IMG/VR virus record: IMGVR_UViG_3300020442_000563
Location: 1 to 59,924 of that record
Source: a virus
Length of the DNA stretch: 59,924 bases
Direction: 5' to 3' (one strand)
Of the stretch, positions 15,535-24,761 are shown in pieces (positions within the stretch are counted from its first letter, which is position 1; each line of letters opens with the position of its first letter). The translations under genes were made by a program, and so were the position numbers. Under the pieces are notes generated by a model that saw only the letters and a list, made by a program, of their open reading frames with translations, made no database searches and was not told the DNA's origin.

Positions 15535-15900
15535 CTACTTAGGTCCGTTTGTTGTGTGATCATATGTTTTATTTAGTCTTGCGACTAAGTAACCCTCATC
15601 ATCAATAAAATAAGTCAAATTCCTAAAATCAAATCTGAATTGTTGATACTTATCGTTGGGGTCATTTGTATATGTTTTTGCTCCTGAATTGGCATTAACA
15701 TACTCAGTTCCCTGAAGGAAATCTGTATACTCTTCGCCATCAGTTCTGTGAAAATCAAAAACAGCATCTTCAGTAGACCTTGCTTTGGTGTAGTGAAGCA
15801 TACCATCCTTATCTCTACGAAGAGCATGAACAGTAAAATCGTTTGATTGTGCAACTGTCTGTCCGACAACAGCAGTACTTGCGCTTAGATATAAAGCCAT
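15535..15900 (-). CDS. Small structural-region protein of unknown function (121 aa)
   Basis: The start MALYLSASTAVVGQTVAQ at 15900 is chosen because TAATG overlaps the stop of the preceding gene by one base. A longer in-frame version to 15933 would run into that gene. The protein contains DFTVHALRRDKDGML, FDFHRTDGEEYTDF and a tail LVARLNKTYDHTTNGPK, and looks beta-rich. Placed between fibre genes, it is likely a small virion or fibre-accessory protein. Family not recognised. Confidence 0.7.
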   Translation of the reverse strand: MALYLSASTAVVGQTVAQSNDFTVHALRRDKDGMLHYTKARSTEDAVFDFHRTDGEEYTDFLQGTEYVNANSGAKTYTNDPNDKYQQFRFDFRNLTYFIDDEGYLVARLNKTYDHTTNGPK

Positions 15901-16361
15901 TACGCTAAAATCCTCCAGTGAGTTCCGTCCCAAACAAACTGGGCGTATAGTCCAGCAACATCAAGAATAAATGTGGTATCTGTACTTCCGAAAATATCCA
16001 GAAACTTCTGCGAACCACTTGCAGTTAAAGTTACATTATTTAGTGCCCACGTTGTTTTAAAGTCAACAACTTCAAGCATGTCTCCTATATGGGGGACAAC
16101 ACCATTTTGTTCATAGGGCATTGTTAGTGTTAGAGGTCCACCAGAGGTATCTAGCAGATATCTAAGTCCACAATCAAGTTGTCTGTTGGAATTGACATGT
16201 TCCCAACGAGCTCGTTGAAGTTCATATCCTCCAACATCAGTACCATCATGTACAACGGCAGTTTTTTTCTTGGTGTCAACTGTAATTTCAGCATTAGCAC
16301 CAGTAAACTGAGCGTGTTCAGTGGTAGTACCCTTCCTAAATTGTACTTGGGTTGTAGCCAT
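15900..16361 (-). CDS. Small fibre protein with an Mtd-N-like N-terminus (153 aa)
   Basis: The N-terminus MATTQVQFRKGTTTEHAQF, then AEITVDTKKKTAVVHDG, is the classic short beta motif of phage tail-fibre and major-tropism-determinant-type N-terminal domains. The rest (LTLTMPYEQNGVVPHIGDM, FVWDGTHWRILA) resembles the C-terminal beta module of the adjacent 1523-aa and glycine-rich proteins. It probably trimerises as a fibre component. A CATAAATA late-type octamer lies just upstream. No reverse transcriptase or variable repeat is nearby, so this is not evidence of a diversity-generating element. Confidence 0.75.
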   Translation of the reverse strand: MATTQVQFRKGTTTEHAQFTGANAEITVDTKKKTAVVHDGTDVGGYELQRARWEHVNSNRQLDCGLRYLLDTSGGPLTLTMPYEQNGVVPHIGDMLEVVDFKTTWALNNVTLTASGSQKFLDIFGSTDTTFILDVAGLYAQFVWDGTHWRILA

Positions 16362-16388
16362 CTACATTTACACACTTTTCTCACATTA

Positions 16389-16396
16389 TATTTATG
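16389..16396 (-). promoter_or_regulatory. Late-type promoter octamer CATAAATA
   Basis: The minus strand reads CATAAATA about 28 bases before the 153-aa fibre gene. It sits in the only gap between the 1733-aa gene and this operon. It has one mismatch from the T4 consensus. Confidence 0.45.
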
Positions 16397-16398
16397 GT

Positions 16399-19300
16399 TT
16401 AAATAATCCAGACCTGTGTAAATGGTGGTTGGAATAGTTGTACTTGTACTATTGCAATACCAGAAAGCCTGATGGTTCCGCTGCCTTGATATGGCGCACG
16501 TACATATGCGTCATCGGCATTATTAACATTAGAGATTCTACCAGAACCTTGATATGAGCGAGTACGGAGATCAATGCTATCTCCTGTAATATCAATCTCA
16601 ACTCTTGGTTGTTCAGCGAATGTGAGTAGTGGATCTCCAGATGTTCCTCTGATTGCAAGAGTTCCACCTGCACTGATAAGTTTGGATGCTCTTCTTTGTT
16701 GACCTTGACCTGTAAAGGAGAAGAGCATTTGCTCTTCTGTTGGATTGAAGGTAAGAGATTCTGCTGCACCAGATAGTTTTCTGAGTGAACCAAATCCAAC
16801 AAAGTCTCTTGCTCTGACGACAGTTGCATCTCCAGAAACTCTTGCTGTACCAGAACCAATGTATACAGGAGAGAAACGTGCAACAGAATCGCCAAGTGTT
16901 CTGACTGTTCCTTGACCAACTTTGTCTCTTGCTCTTGTAGTCGTAGCCTGACCCAAGATAGAGAAGAGCATTTGCTTCTCGTCTGGGTTGACTGTAATAG
17001 ACTCCGCTGCACCACTGAGTTTTCTGAGAGAACCAGATCCAATGTAAGGTCTGCTGCGTGCAATATCGCCATCGCCATATACTCTGAATAGAGATGGCAA
17101 TGTAGTAATATCAATTGCTCTAGATTCTGCTGCACCACTGAGTTTTCTAAGTGAACCAGATCCAGCAAAGTCTCTTGCTCTAACTGCGTTGGCATCACCA
17201 GTAACGAAGATAGTACCCGAACCAATATTGTTTGGAACGAGAACAATTCTTGCATCACCACTGAGTTTGACAGTTCCACCCTTACTAATTTCTCTAGCAA
17301 GTCTGCTTTCAGAACCTTGACCTGTGAAGGAGAAGAGCATTTGCTCTTCTGTAGGATTAACAGTGAGAGACTCAGCAGCACCACTGAATTTCTTAAGTGA
17401 ACCAGAACCAATCCAAACTGGAGCGAATCTATATGCTGCGTAAACACGAACCTTGATTCCACCAGAAGTATTCCAGTTAGGTACGAATCTGATATCCGAA
17501 GCTTCTGGATATATTTTGAGTCCACCAGATCCAACTTCAACAGAAGTAACTGCATCACTTCCTTGACCTGTGAAGGAGAAGAGCATTTGACGCTCTTCTG
17601 GATTGAAGGTAAGTGCTTCGGCAGCGCCACTGAATTTCTTGAATGTTCCAGAACCGACGTGAGATACAGATCTGACATTGAGAGATATGCCAGAAACTGT
17701 GAACAGACCAGTAGTTTCGTATGCAGCAGCAGATACAACTGTTGCACTATTGAAGCTGAATAGTCTGCCGTCTCCTTCTGGAGGAACTGCAACTGTTCTC
17801 TCGGATCCTGTTCCTGTAAAGGAGAATAGAAGTTGTCTTTCGTCTGGGTTGACTGTAATAGACTCGGCAGCACCGCTGAATTTCCTGAGAGAACCAGAAC
17901 CAATATGGCGTAAAGTTGCTCTTGCAAATACATCTCCAGAAATTGCAACACGAACTTCTGGTTGCTCTGCGAATGTAAGAATTTCTGGTTCTGTTGTCCC
18001 ACGAAGACGAAGTTCTGCAACTTCTTCTGGAGGATTTGCAGAGAATACTTCCGTTCCAGATCCAGTAAAGGAGAAGAGCATTTGCTTCTCTTCTGGATTG
18101 AACGTGATGGATTCTGCTGCTCCAGAGAATTTCTTGAATGTTCCAGAACCAATGTATACAGGAGAGAATCTTGCATCTGCAACACCAGAAATTGCAATGC
18201 GAACTTCTGGTTGCTCTGCGAATGTACGAATTTCTGGAGCAGTAGAACCAGATAGACGAATTTCTGTTCCTTTCTCTGGTGGATTTGCAACAAAGACTTC
18301 TGCACCAACTCCAGTAAAGGAGAAGAGCATCTGTCTTTCCAGTGGATTGAATGTTGCAGACTCTGCTGCACCACTGAATTTTCTGAGAGAACCAGATCCA
18401 ACATGACTTGCTGGAGTAAAGGATTCTTGCTTCGTTCCAGATACGGTAATGATACCTGAGCCTGGATGTAGAAGACTGAATAATGTATATCCTTCCGATC
18501 CAAATCTGAAGAGACCACCAGAAACTGCACCAATTGATGTAGATTCTGCTGCACCTGAGAATGCATAAAGTACACCAGATCCAATATGTGGTGCTGGAGT
18601 ATAAGATTCTGTTGCTGTACCTGTAATATTGGACAGACCATCCGCAAGATATGGAGGAGTCCAGAAAGTTTTTGCTTCACCAAATAGTGTGATACCAGAC
18701 TTACCACTAACGGCAAGACCAGTAGAGACAATATTCTCAACGTAGTGTGTCTTAGCAACACCTGTAATTTTGAATGCACCAAATGGACATTTCTTAGAAC
18801 GAGTTCCAAGAATGTGTCCGTAATCTCTTCTTTCTGGTGCATTCGCTTCAGAAACAAGACCGTAATCTTCAGTAACAGATGGAGTTGTTAACTGATTTGG
18901 AATTGTATATGTAACACCTGGTGCAATAGCAAGTGTTGTATTAGGTGCAACCTTGATACAACCATTTGCAGCAGTTGTGTTTGTGGATATAGTTCCACTA
19001 TTCTGAACACAATTAGTTAGATTTTGATTAACAAGATCACCGTAATCAAGATCTACATCATCTACACATGCAGAATTATTATATGCCTCTGTATGTTTCT
19101 CGTGAGATTCTTCAAGGTTTAACCACTTGAGTTGTACAGGACCAAGGTTGGTATTTGCTTGGTTGTAGAAATCAATGTTGCCGAGATTAATGTAAGCATT
19201 GTAAAGACTGTAGAAGTCAAGAGTAAATGCTCCAAGTTCACTAAGCTCGTATGTTTGTGGTTTTCTTGGATTAACATTGAGTGTACCACTACCAACATAA

Positions 19301-21600
19301 TCAAATGTCTGTTTGACATCTTCAACTTTGGCAAAGTTTCTAAGTAATCCAGAACCAGTATACTCGTAAGTATTTTTGACAACAGCTCCACCTGTAAAGG
19401 AGAAGAGCATTTGTTTCTCTTCTGGATTAAAGGTGAGAGATTCTGCTGCACCAGAGAATTTCTTGAGTGAACCAGAACCGACATAAGATTCTGTATGCTT
19501 CTCAACGAGAACACCAGAAATTCTGTATAGTCCTGTGGTGTGTTGAGCACTCCAGCGTATTGACTCTGCTGCACCTGAAAGTGTGGAAAGTCTTCCAGAT
19601 CCAATTTCTCTGAATGTAGAACTTTCTTTTCCGAGTCCAGCAAAGGAGAACAGAATTTGTTCTTCTGTTGGATTGAAGGTAAGAGATTCTGCTGCACCAC
19701 TGAATTTCTTGAGAGATCCAGAACCAACAAAGTCTCTTGCTCTAGTTGTAGTAGCAAGTGATAAGAATCTGAACAGACCATCTACACCAAGAGCAGCAGA
19801 TGTTGTTTCAGCAGCACCACCTGCTGTAAAGAGAATACCACTACCTTCTTCAGAAACATCAAGTGGTAATGAAGTCTTACCAAGAATCTTGAAGATTGGT
19901 GGTTCGCCAGTACTTGTCCAATCGTAAACACGAAGAGGAATAACCTCAACTTGAGAAGTAAATCGTAGACCGAGACCGTAAGGTCTTCTTAGATCACTTC
20001 TCTCTCCAAGTATCCAACCATGATCAATTCTTGGGGCAGCAGCCTCAGCAACATTTCCATAATCAATGTAATCAGATGGTGTTGTTTGTACTGTTGGAAT
20101 TCCATAAGTAACACCTGGCGCAATAGCAAGTGTAGTGCCAGGTGCAACCTTAGTACATCCAGTAGATGCTGTAGTATTTGTGGATATAGTTCCACTGACA
20201 GCAGTACAATTGGATACATTTTGATTAATAAGGAATCCATAGTCAACGTCTTTGTATGGAACAAACGCTGTCTGACTAAAGACATCAGTGTGCTTCTCGT
20301 GTGAAGTCTCGTTAAATTGTTTGAGTAGAACATTACCAACTTTTGTGGTAGCATTCCATCTATTAGTATTATCGCCAGGATCTCGCCAGTATTTTCCTAG
20401 AGCTTGATCAATCTCTAGTGTGAGGTTTGCAAGTTCTCCTAACTCATAGGTTACTGGTTTCCTTGGTTTTAACTTAAGGACACCACCAGAACCAGTGTAA
20501 TCAAATGTATTCTTAACATCCTCAACCTTAGCAAAGTTCTTAAGTCTTCCAGAACCTACGTAAGTTTCAGTATGTTTTTCTGCTGTGATACCGCCAACAA
20601 ACGAGAACAGCATTTGCTTCTCGTCTGGATTAAATGTAGAGGACTCGGCGGAACCACCAAATTTTCTAAGATTACCATCACCAGAAGTGATCGCAGTAAT
20701 AACTGGAATTCCGTTACCATCAAGATGAAGGGTTCCACCCTCGCTGAAGTAGAAGCGAGGGATGGATTCTCCTCCAGTACCAGAAATATGGAAACTTCGG
20801 ACCTTCCCATCCACAATATATCCATATATTGCAGGAGATACTTGAGCACCAAATTTCTTGAGTCTACCAGAACCAACCCAAGAGTTGGTTGCTCTCGCCT
20901 GTGCCTCGCCAATAATTTTCTTGAATCCGAAGCGAGTTACAAATCCATCTAGGATATGTCCGTAATTCTCTTCGCCACTTCCATGCTCTTCAGCAACACT
21001 ACCATAATCATTGGTTATTGTTGCATTAGCAGTTATCAATCCATAATCTAATTCGTTATAATCTTCTGTATAATCAGGTTCGTAGTTATAAACTCTACAT
21101 TCAGCAGCACCAACGAACCTTGATATTGGTTGCCATACATCAAATACAAACTGGAACGAATCAATTCTTCTCGCACCAATTCCAGCATTGATTACAGAAG
21201 GACCATGTTGTCCTACTGTTTCTGATATATTACCTGCTTCATAGGAGTATACACATACTCCACCACTACACACAATACTTGTTACAGGTTGAGATTTGGT
21301 AAACGTTGTTGCAGCGCCACCAATTAAAAATCTTCCTCTAGAACCAACAACAAAAATACCACCAGTTGCTATTTGAGTATCATTACCAACACCACTTCCT
21401 TTTACCTGAGATCCAATTCCATATGAACCATATTCTCCAACAGTTCCATATGTAACTTCTTCAATTCTCTGAGTTTGTTTTGTATCTTCCCACCAATCAT
21501 CCAGAGTATATGAAACATTCAAGTCGCCAACAGTCAGATCCCGATAATCAGAAAGATATCGGGATGTTCTGCCGCCTGATTTGTAGGAGAAACTTGTCAT
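16399..21600 (-). CDS. Giant tandem-repeat structural protein (1733 aa)
   Basis: The product is built from many copies of a unit with the cores GSGSLRKFSGAAES, NPxEEQMLFSFTG and a variable 20-40 residue link. I count about 13 SGAAES-type copies, several nearly identical. Two longer internal blocks share CTAVSGTISTNTTAS-like and PGVTYxIP motifs. The N-terminus (MTSFSYKSGGRTSRYLSDY) is unique. The ending, PPFTQVWII, is hydrophobic. Such repeats suggest an elongated, beta-rich fibre or sheath-like appendage. I know no T4 equivalent. A large overlapping open frame opposite in phase comes from the repetition and is not treated as a gene. Confidence 0.8.
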   Translation of the reverse strand: MTSFSYKSGGRTSRYLSDYRDLTVGDLNVSYTLDDWWEDTKQTQRIEEVTYGTVGEYGSYGIGSQVKGSGVGNDTQIATGGIFVVGSRGRFLIGGAATTFTKSQPVTSIVCSGGVCVYSYEAGNISETVGQHGPSVINAGIGARRIDSFQFVFDVWQPISRFVGAAECRVYNYEPDYTEDYNELDYGLITANATITNDYGSVAEEHGSGEENYGHILDGFVTRFGFKKIIGEAQARATNSWVGSGRLKKFGAQVSPAIYGYIVDGKVRSFHISGTGGESIPRFYFSEGGTLHLDGNGIPVITAITSGDGNLRKFGGSAESSTFNPDEKQMLFSFVGGITAEKHTETYVGSGRLKNFAKVEDVKNTFDYTGSGGVLKLKPRKPVTYELGELANLTLEIDQALGKYWRDPGDNTNRWNATTKVGNVLLKQFNETSHEKHTDVFSQTAFVPYKDVDYGFLINQNVSNCTAVSGTISTNTTASTGCTKVAPGTTLAIAPGVTYGIPTVQTTPSDYIDYGNVAEAAAPRIDHGWILGERSDLRRPYGLGLRFTSQVEVIPLRVYDWTSTGEPPIFKILGKTSLPLDVSEEGSGILFTAGGAAETTSAALGVDGLFRFLSLATTTRARDFVGSGSLKKFSGAAESLTFNPTEEQILFSFAGLGKESSTFREIGSGRLSTLSGAAESIRWSAQHTTGLYRISGVLVEKHTESYVGSGSLKKFSGAAESLTFNPEEKQMLFSFTGGAVVKNTYEYTGSGLLRNFAKVEDVKQTFDYVGSGTLNVNPRKPQTYELSELGAFTLDFYSLYNAYINLGNIDFYNQANTNLGPVQLKWLNLEESHEKHTEAYNNSACVDDVDLDYGDLVNQNLTNCVQNSGTISTNTTAANGCIKVAPNTTLAIAPGVTYTIPNQLTTPSVTEDYGLVSEANAPERRDYGHILGTRSKKCPFGAFKITGVAKTHYVENIVSTGLAVSGKSGITLFGEAKTFWTPPYLADGLSNITGTATESYTPAPHIGSGVLYAFSGAAESTSIGAVSGGLFRFGSEGYTLFSLLHPGSGIITVSGTKQESFTPASHVGSGSLRKFSGAAESATFNPLERQMLFSFTGVGAEVFVANPPEKGTEIRLSGSTAPEIRTFAEQPEVRIAISGVADARFSPVYIGSGTFKKFSGAAESITFNPEEKQMLFSFTGSGTEVFSANPPEEVAELRLRGTTEPEILTFAEQPEVRVAISGDVFARATLRHIGSGSLRKFSGAAESITVNPDERQLLFSFTGTGSERTVAVPPEGDGRLFSFNSATVVSAAAYETTGLFTVSGISLNVRSVSHVGSGTFKKFSGAAEALTFNPEERQMLFSFTGQGSDAVTSVEVGSGGLKIYPEASDIRFVPNWNTSGGIKVRVYAAYRFAPVWIGSGSLKKFSGAAESLTVNPTEEQMLFSFTGQGSESRLAREISKGGTVKLSGDARIVLVPNNIGSGTIFVTGDANAVRARDFAGSGSLRKLSGAAESRAIDITTLPSLFRVYGDGDIARSRPYIGSGSLRKLSGAAESITVNPDEKQMLFSILGQATTTRARDKVGQGTVRTLGDSVARFSPVYIGSGTARVSGDATVVRARDFVGFGSLRKLSGAAESLTFNPTEEQMLFSFTGQGQQRRASKLISAGGTLAIRGTSGDPLLTFAEQPRVEIDITGDSIDLRTRSYQGSGRISNVNNADDAYVRAPYQGSGTIRLSGIAIVQVQLFQPPFTQVWII
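16700..20700 (-). repeat. In-frame DNA repeats coding the SGAAES/LFSFTG units
   Basis: The repeated protein units are also similar at DNA level. Strings such as gagaagagcatttg recur along the gene wherever MLFSF is coded, with a spacing that is not constant. Such tracts invite unequal recombination and could change the number of units between relatives. The boundaries given are approximate. Confidence 0.6.
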
Positions 21601-21618
21601 ATCAACCTAGAAACCAAC

Positions 21619-21644
21619 AAAAAAGGGGTCGCAATTGCAACCCC
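21619..21644 (-). terminator. Rho-independent terminator after the 482-aa structural gene
   Basis: An 8-bp stem on the minus strand (GGGGTTGC with GCGACCCC, one G-U pair) encloses a 4-base AATT loop and is followed by TTTTTT. It falls between the stop of the gene ending at 21689 and the start of the giant repeat gene. Confidence 0.85.
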
Positions 21645-21688
21645 CACATGAAAGTAATGAATATAAACTGGGTATACTCTATGTATAA

Positions 21689-23137
21689 TCAGTCTAGGCT
21701 GACGTTTAGAGTAACTTTAATCTGGTCACCGTTGTTTTGAATAGCGTAAGGACCATTTGTAAACTGTTCAGCGAAGAAGATGCTGCTATAAAGAGTGGCA
21801 TCTCCTGTTCCAGATAGAGCTGGAGTTGTAGTAAATGTACTAGAAGAAGGAACAGTATGAACTGTGTAATGTTGTGCAGTGATTGTACTTGTAGTACCTT
21901 GTGCAATGTAGATAACATCACCAGGATTCAGACCGTGAGCAACAGCAGAACCACTAGGATCTGTAGTCATGACTGAATAATCAAAGTCTACTTTATCGTT
22001 GCTACTTGCTGTACCTACGTTATCTGTAAGTTGATTGCTTAGGTAAACACGAGGACCGATGTCACCTGCTTTCTTAGCAAAATCAATACCAACAATAGTT
22101 GTATTTGCAGGGAATGCATCAGGACCTGTTTGACCAGAACCACCAGTTTTAGTAACTGCTTGACCAACAGTTAGTTCTTTGGCAACATCTGGAATGAAAG
22201 TAGCATCTCCAGAAGCATTACCACCTGTAACTGGTTTATCAATGTAGATGTTCTGACCATCAATACCAGAAACACGTGTCTCAGCAGGAATGTTAGTTCC
22301 AGAAACTCTTTGACCAACTGCGATGGAAGATAGATTGCCACCAGCAGCAACACCTAGAACAAATGCGTTTTGAGCACCACTAGAAATTGCTTGAGTGAAA
22401 GGAGTTTCAATTAGTTCAATGTAGTCGTTACCGATAACACCTTTACAACCTGCTTTTTCAATTGAAGTTCCAAGAGCAGCAACAGTACCACCGTCAACAA
22501 CACCTTGAAGTGCAACTGGCATATTGTTTGCACGTGCTAGATAGTAACCATAAACATTACCAGCAGCAGAAGTGAACGTAAAGATCTGCTCAGGATAAGA
22601 AGCAGTTGTTCTACCTCTACCAAAAGAACATGCTGTACCAGCAGTAATAGTGGCAGTTAGTTTCTGACTTAGTTCAATATTGGCACCATCAATATCAACA
22701 ACATAGGTATTATCAGGAATTCCTGAGGCAACGGCGTAGTCACCTTTTTTAATATCTGTATTAGAAGCAACGGTAATCTGGTATGTACCAGTAGTACCAG
22801 CACAAGTTGTGTTAGCAACGGCAGAAGCGGTAGTAGCAATCGTCCATCTGTTACCATTAAGGAGGATTCCGTACTGTGCATCAAAATCTTGATTCTCCTC
22901 AGTTCTGTTGTTTACAACAAGAGGATATCCTGTAGTAGGTGCAGATCCATACCCACTGTTGTTAGTGGCATTATATGGTTCAAAATACTTTGTCGCAGAA
23001 GGAACGTCCTGCTCTGACGGAGCCGTAGCAGGTCCAGTGTAGAGCTTCAATACCAAGTTCCTTGGAATTTCATGTGTCGCATTCAATAAGGTGCGGAGTG
23101 AATCAATCTCACCCTGATCGGTAACTAGCAGTGCCAT
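21689..23137 (-). CDS. Virion structural protein of cyanophage type (482 aa)
   Basis: The product starts MALLVTDQGEIDSLRTLL and continues ATHEIPRNLVLKLYTGP. It is beta-rich with alternating Val/Thr strands and DGQNIYIDKPVTGG-type turns, and has no signal peptide. Both the order among fibre genes and the composition fit a virion protein. It is followed by a terminator, and an AATAAATA octamer lies just beyond its upstream end. A specific role (collar, whisker or fibre) cannot be read from the sequence. Confidence 0.75.
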   Translation of the reverse strand: MALLVTDQGEIDSLRTLLNATHEIPRNLVLKLYTGPATAPSEQDVPSATKYFEPYNATNNSGYGSAPTTGYPLVVNNRTEENQDFDAQYGILLNGNRWTIATTASAVANTTCAGTTGTYQITVASNTDIKKGDYAVASGIPDNTYVVDIDGANIELSQKLTATITAGTACSFGRGRTTASYPEQIFTFTSAAGNVYGYYLARANNMPVALQGVVDGGTVAALGTSIEKAGCKGVIGNDYIELIETPFTQAISSGAQNAFVLGVAAGGNLSSIAVGQRVSGTNIPAETRVSGIDGQNIYIDKPVTGGNASGDATFIPDVAKELTVGQAVTKTGGSGQTGPDAFPANTTIVGIDFAKKAGDIGPRVYLSNQLTDNVGTASSNDKVDFDYSVMTTDPSGSAVAHGLNPGDVIYIAQGTTSTITAQHYTVHTVPSSSTFTTTPALSGTGDATLYSSIFFAEQFTNGPYAIQNNGDQIKVTLNVSLD

Positions 23138-23164
23138 GTCGTTGTTCTTTTCCTATGTTACTGT

Positions 23165-23172
23165 TATTTATT
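23165..23172 (-). promoter_or_regulatory. Late-type promoter octamer AATAAATA
   Basis: The minus strand reads AATAAATA at the end of the 241-aa gene, about 28 bases before the 482-aa gene starts. This is the usual distance seen at other late octamers in this window. Confidence 0.5.
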
Positions 23173-23896
23173 AAAGTGCTAGCTTCATAGAAACTACGCA
23201 CCTCTGTATATTTATAGCATAAACAATCTCAAATTGCAAAATGTCTCCAGCAGTCAATGCTGTGTTCCAAGTTGAGAGTGTTGTATTTGTATTAATACGT
23301 TGTCTTGTTCCTTGAGAAATGTCTCCCAAAGTTGGTCTTTCCGTCCCGCAAATAGATGAATAATTGGGGAAATTAGCGTAATCAACCTTCTTAACATCAA
23401 ACTGAACTTGTGCTTCTTGATCGCCAATAATTGTCCACGATTCAATTTTTCCAGAAACATCTAGAGTCATTTCTCCTTTGATTCCAGAAGACATTGGTGC
23501 GGAACCAGCGTCAACAACAAAGTTAATTGTTCTTGTTAAATCAGCAGTAGTAGAGAGTCCTACTACATAAACTTTTTGTCCACTTGTAGGTGGAGTAGTG
23601 AATACAATATTTGTTCCACTAACACTATAATCTATGCCAGGAACTTGAACCAACCCATCAAGAGCAACAATTAATTGTTGATCATTTGCAGGAGTGTATG
23701 GATCATTTCCAGGATCAATTAATGGATATAATGTGGTTGTCCCATCAAACACCCAATTTGTTGTATTGAGTATTTCATTACCATATTGAAGATACTTACT
23801 AGGTATCTCATAGTTAACACCAACAGCATACTTCTTCTGTGGTTCTGATAGAACCTGATAGTTAGAAGATTTTACTGATACATTATACTTAGGCAT
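23171..23896 (-). CDS. Virion structural protein of unknown function (241 aa)
   Basis: The N-terminus MPKYNVSVKSSNYQVLSEPQ is followed by DQQLIVALDGLVQVPGIDY and VVGLSTTADLTRTINF. A YSVSGTNIVFTTPP segment resembles beta units in the gp7-like protein (AYTVSGSNITFAQPP), a repeated phage motif for baseplate-attached or fibre proteins. It shares a base with the 111-aa gene upstream. Function unknown. Confidence 0.7.
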   Translation of the reverse strand: MPKYNVSVKSSNYQVLSEPQKKYAVGVNYEIPSKYLQYGNEILNTTNWVFDGTTTLYPLIDPGNDPYTPANDQQLIVALDGLVQVPGIDYSVSGTNIVFTTPPTSGQKVYVVGLSTTADLTRTINFVVDAGSAPMSSGIKGEMTLDVSGKIESWTIIGDQEAQVQFDVKKVDYANFPNYSSICGTERPTLGDISQGTRQRINTNTTLSTWNTALTAGDILQFEIVYAINIQRCVVSMKLAL

Positions 23897-24231
23897 TATG
23901 TAACTCCTGGCGTTACTTCAATAATACCTTCTATAACACGTGTCTTAATACTTTGAGGTGATGTCAATACAATATCATAAACATATCGTCTTGCTTCTAA
24001 TGCTGCTGTATTTGCATTAGTCAACCCAATTTTTAATATCCCATTATAACGATCAACAAAAGTTACAACAAAATCTGTCGCAGTTGTAGAATAATAACTA
24101 CGACGCATTTTTGCAGCTGCTGTATAACCAGTTAAATTAAGTGGAGTGGTATTATCTTCGTTCTGGATGTTAAAGGTGGCATCAAAGTCCGTTCCTTTTT
24201 CCAGCAATAGATTTAACGGAATTGCTGCCAT
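23896..24231 (-). CDS. Small virion protein, Ig-like N-terminal domain type (111 aa)
   Basis: The pattern LLLEKGTDFDATFNI, LNLTGYTAAAKMRRSYYS and RYVYDIVLTSPQSIKTRV fits short phage baseplate-upper or Ig-like N-terminal domains that join fibres to the baseplate. It shares one base with the following 241-aa gene, so the pair is coupled. The family link is tentative because the match rests on general pattern. Confidence 0.6.
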   Translation of the reverse strand: MAAIPLNLLLEKGTDFDATFNIQNEDNTTPLNLTGYTAAAKMRRSYYSTTATDFVVTFVDRYNGILKIGLTNANTAALEARRYVYDIVLTSPQSIKTRVIEGIIEVTPGVT

Positions 24232-24237
24232 AATTCA

Positions 24238-24759
24238 TCAATATAAGTATTCGTAGATTGACATAATAGAACCATACTGGTTATTTCTACTGTCCTCATT
24301 GTTGTTTGGGTTCCAAACTTCAAATGGTTTATTACCACTACCACCATCTTTGGTAGACCATCCAACATACCAGTTTCTACTGCCAGCAGCCAACTCTTGA
24401 GAGGAATCGGTATTATCAATGATACGATGTACGTACAAAATAAATCTTGCCCATGGTTGATTTTCGTTTACACCAGAATAATGAACTCCTCTATGTCTTG
24501 GACTATCGTTATTAGTGTTCGCTCCATCTAAATTGAAATAAATACCACACTGGTCGGAATAGTTATTGGCACCAGGAAGCATACCTTCCGCTAAAATCCA
24601 CGAAGTATTAGCATCATACTGTTTAGTAAAACTACCTGACCAGATATTTGCAGCAGAAGAGTCTGAAAGATTAGTTCTAGTGTCATTTCTAAATCTAGTA
24701 ACCTTTACTAGTTTATCTTGTACACTATCATCAGGTACGTGTAGTAATTTTCTTGCCAT
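24238..24759 (-). CDS. Fibre-region paralogue A (173 aa)
   Basis: The N-terminus MARKLLHVPDDSVQDKLV is the first of three related short proteins in a row. All are 170-190 aa, open with (M)AR-LL-P/V-type sequence, contain GMxxxxYSxQCGI or related blocks, and end in YEYLY, VYEIAR or VWEIAY. The C-terminal YVGWSTKDGGSGNKPFEVW matches the sibling at 24762. They are probably trimeric fibre components or tips. Function unknown. Confidence 0.7.
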   Translation of the reverse strand: MARKLLHVPDDSVQDKLVKVTRFRNDTRTNLSDSSAANIWSGSFTKQYDANTSWILAEGMLPGANNYSDQCGIYFNLDGANTNNDSPRHRGVHYSGVNENQPWARFILYVHRIIDNTDSSQELAAGSRNWYVGWSTKDGGSGNKPFEVWNPNNNEDSRNNQYGSIMSIYEYLY

Positions 24760-24761
24760 GA

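Noticed and set aside
15900-16361. Diversity-generating retroelement suspected from the Mtd-N-like fibre N-terminus
   Set aside because: No reverse transcriptase, accessory gene or template/variable repeat pair is seen in the window. The motif is common in ordinary phage fibres.
16449-18857. 802-aa open frame overlapping the repeat gene in another minus-strand phase
   Set aside because: It follows the DNA repeats of the 1733-aa gene and gives a Leu/Gln/Ser-rich, low-complexity product. It is an effect of the repeat composition rather than a coding frame.
16700-20700. CRISPR-like array suspected from regularly repeated DNA
   Set aside because: The repeats are in-frame coding units with diverging sequence and irregular spacing, and no cas genes are near.
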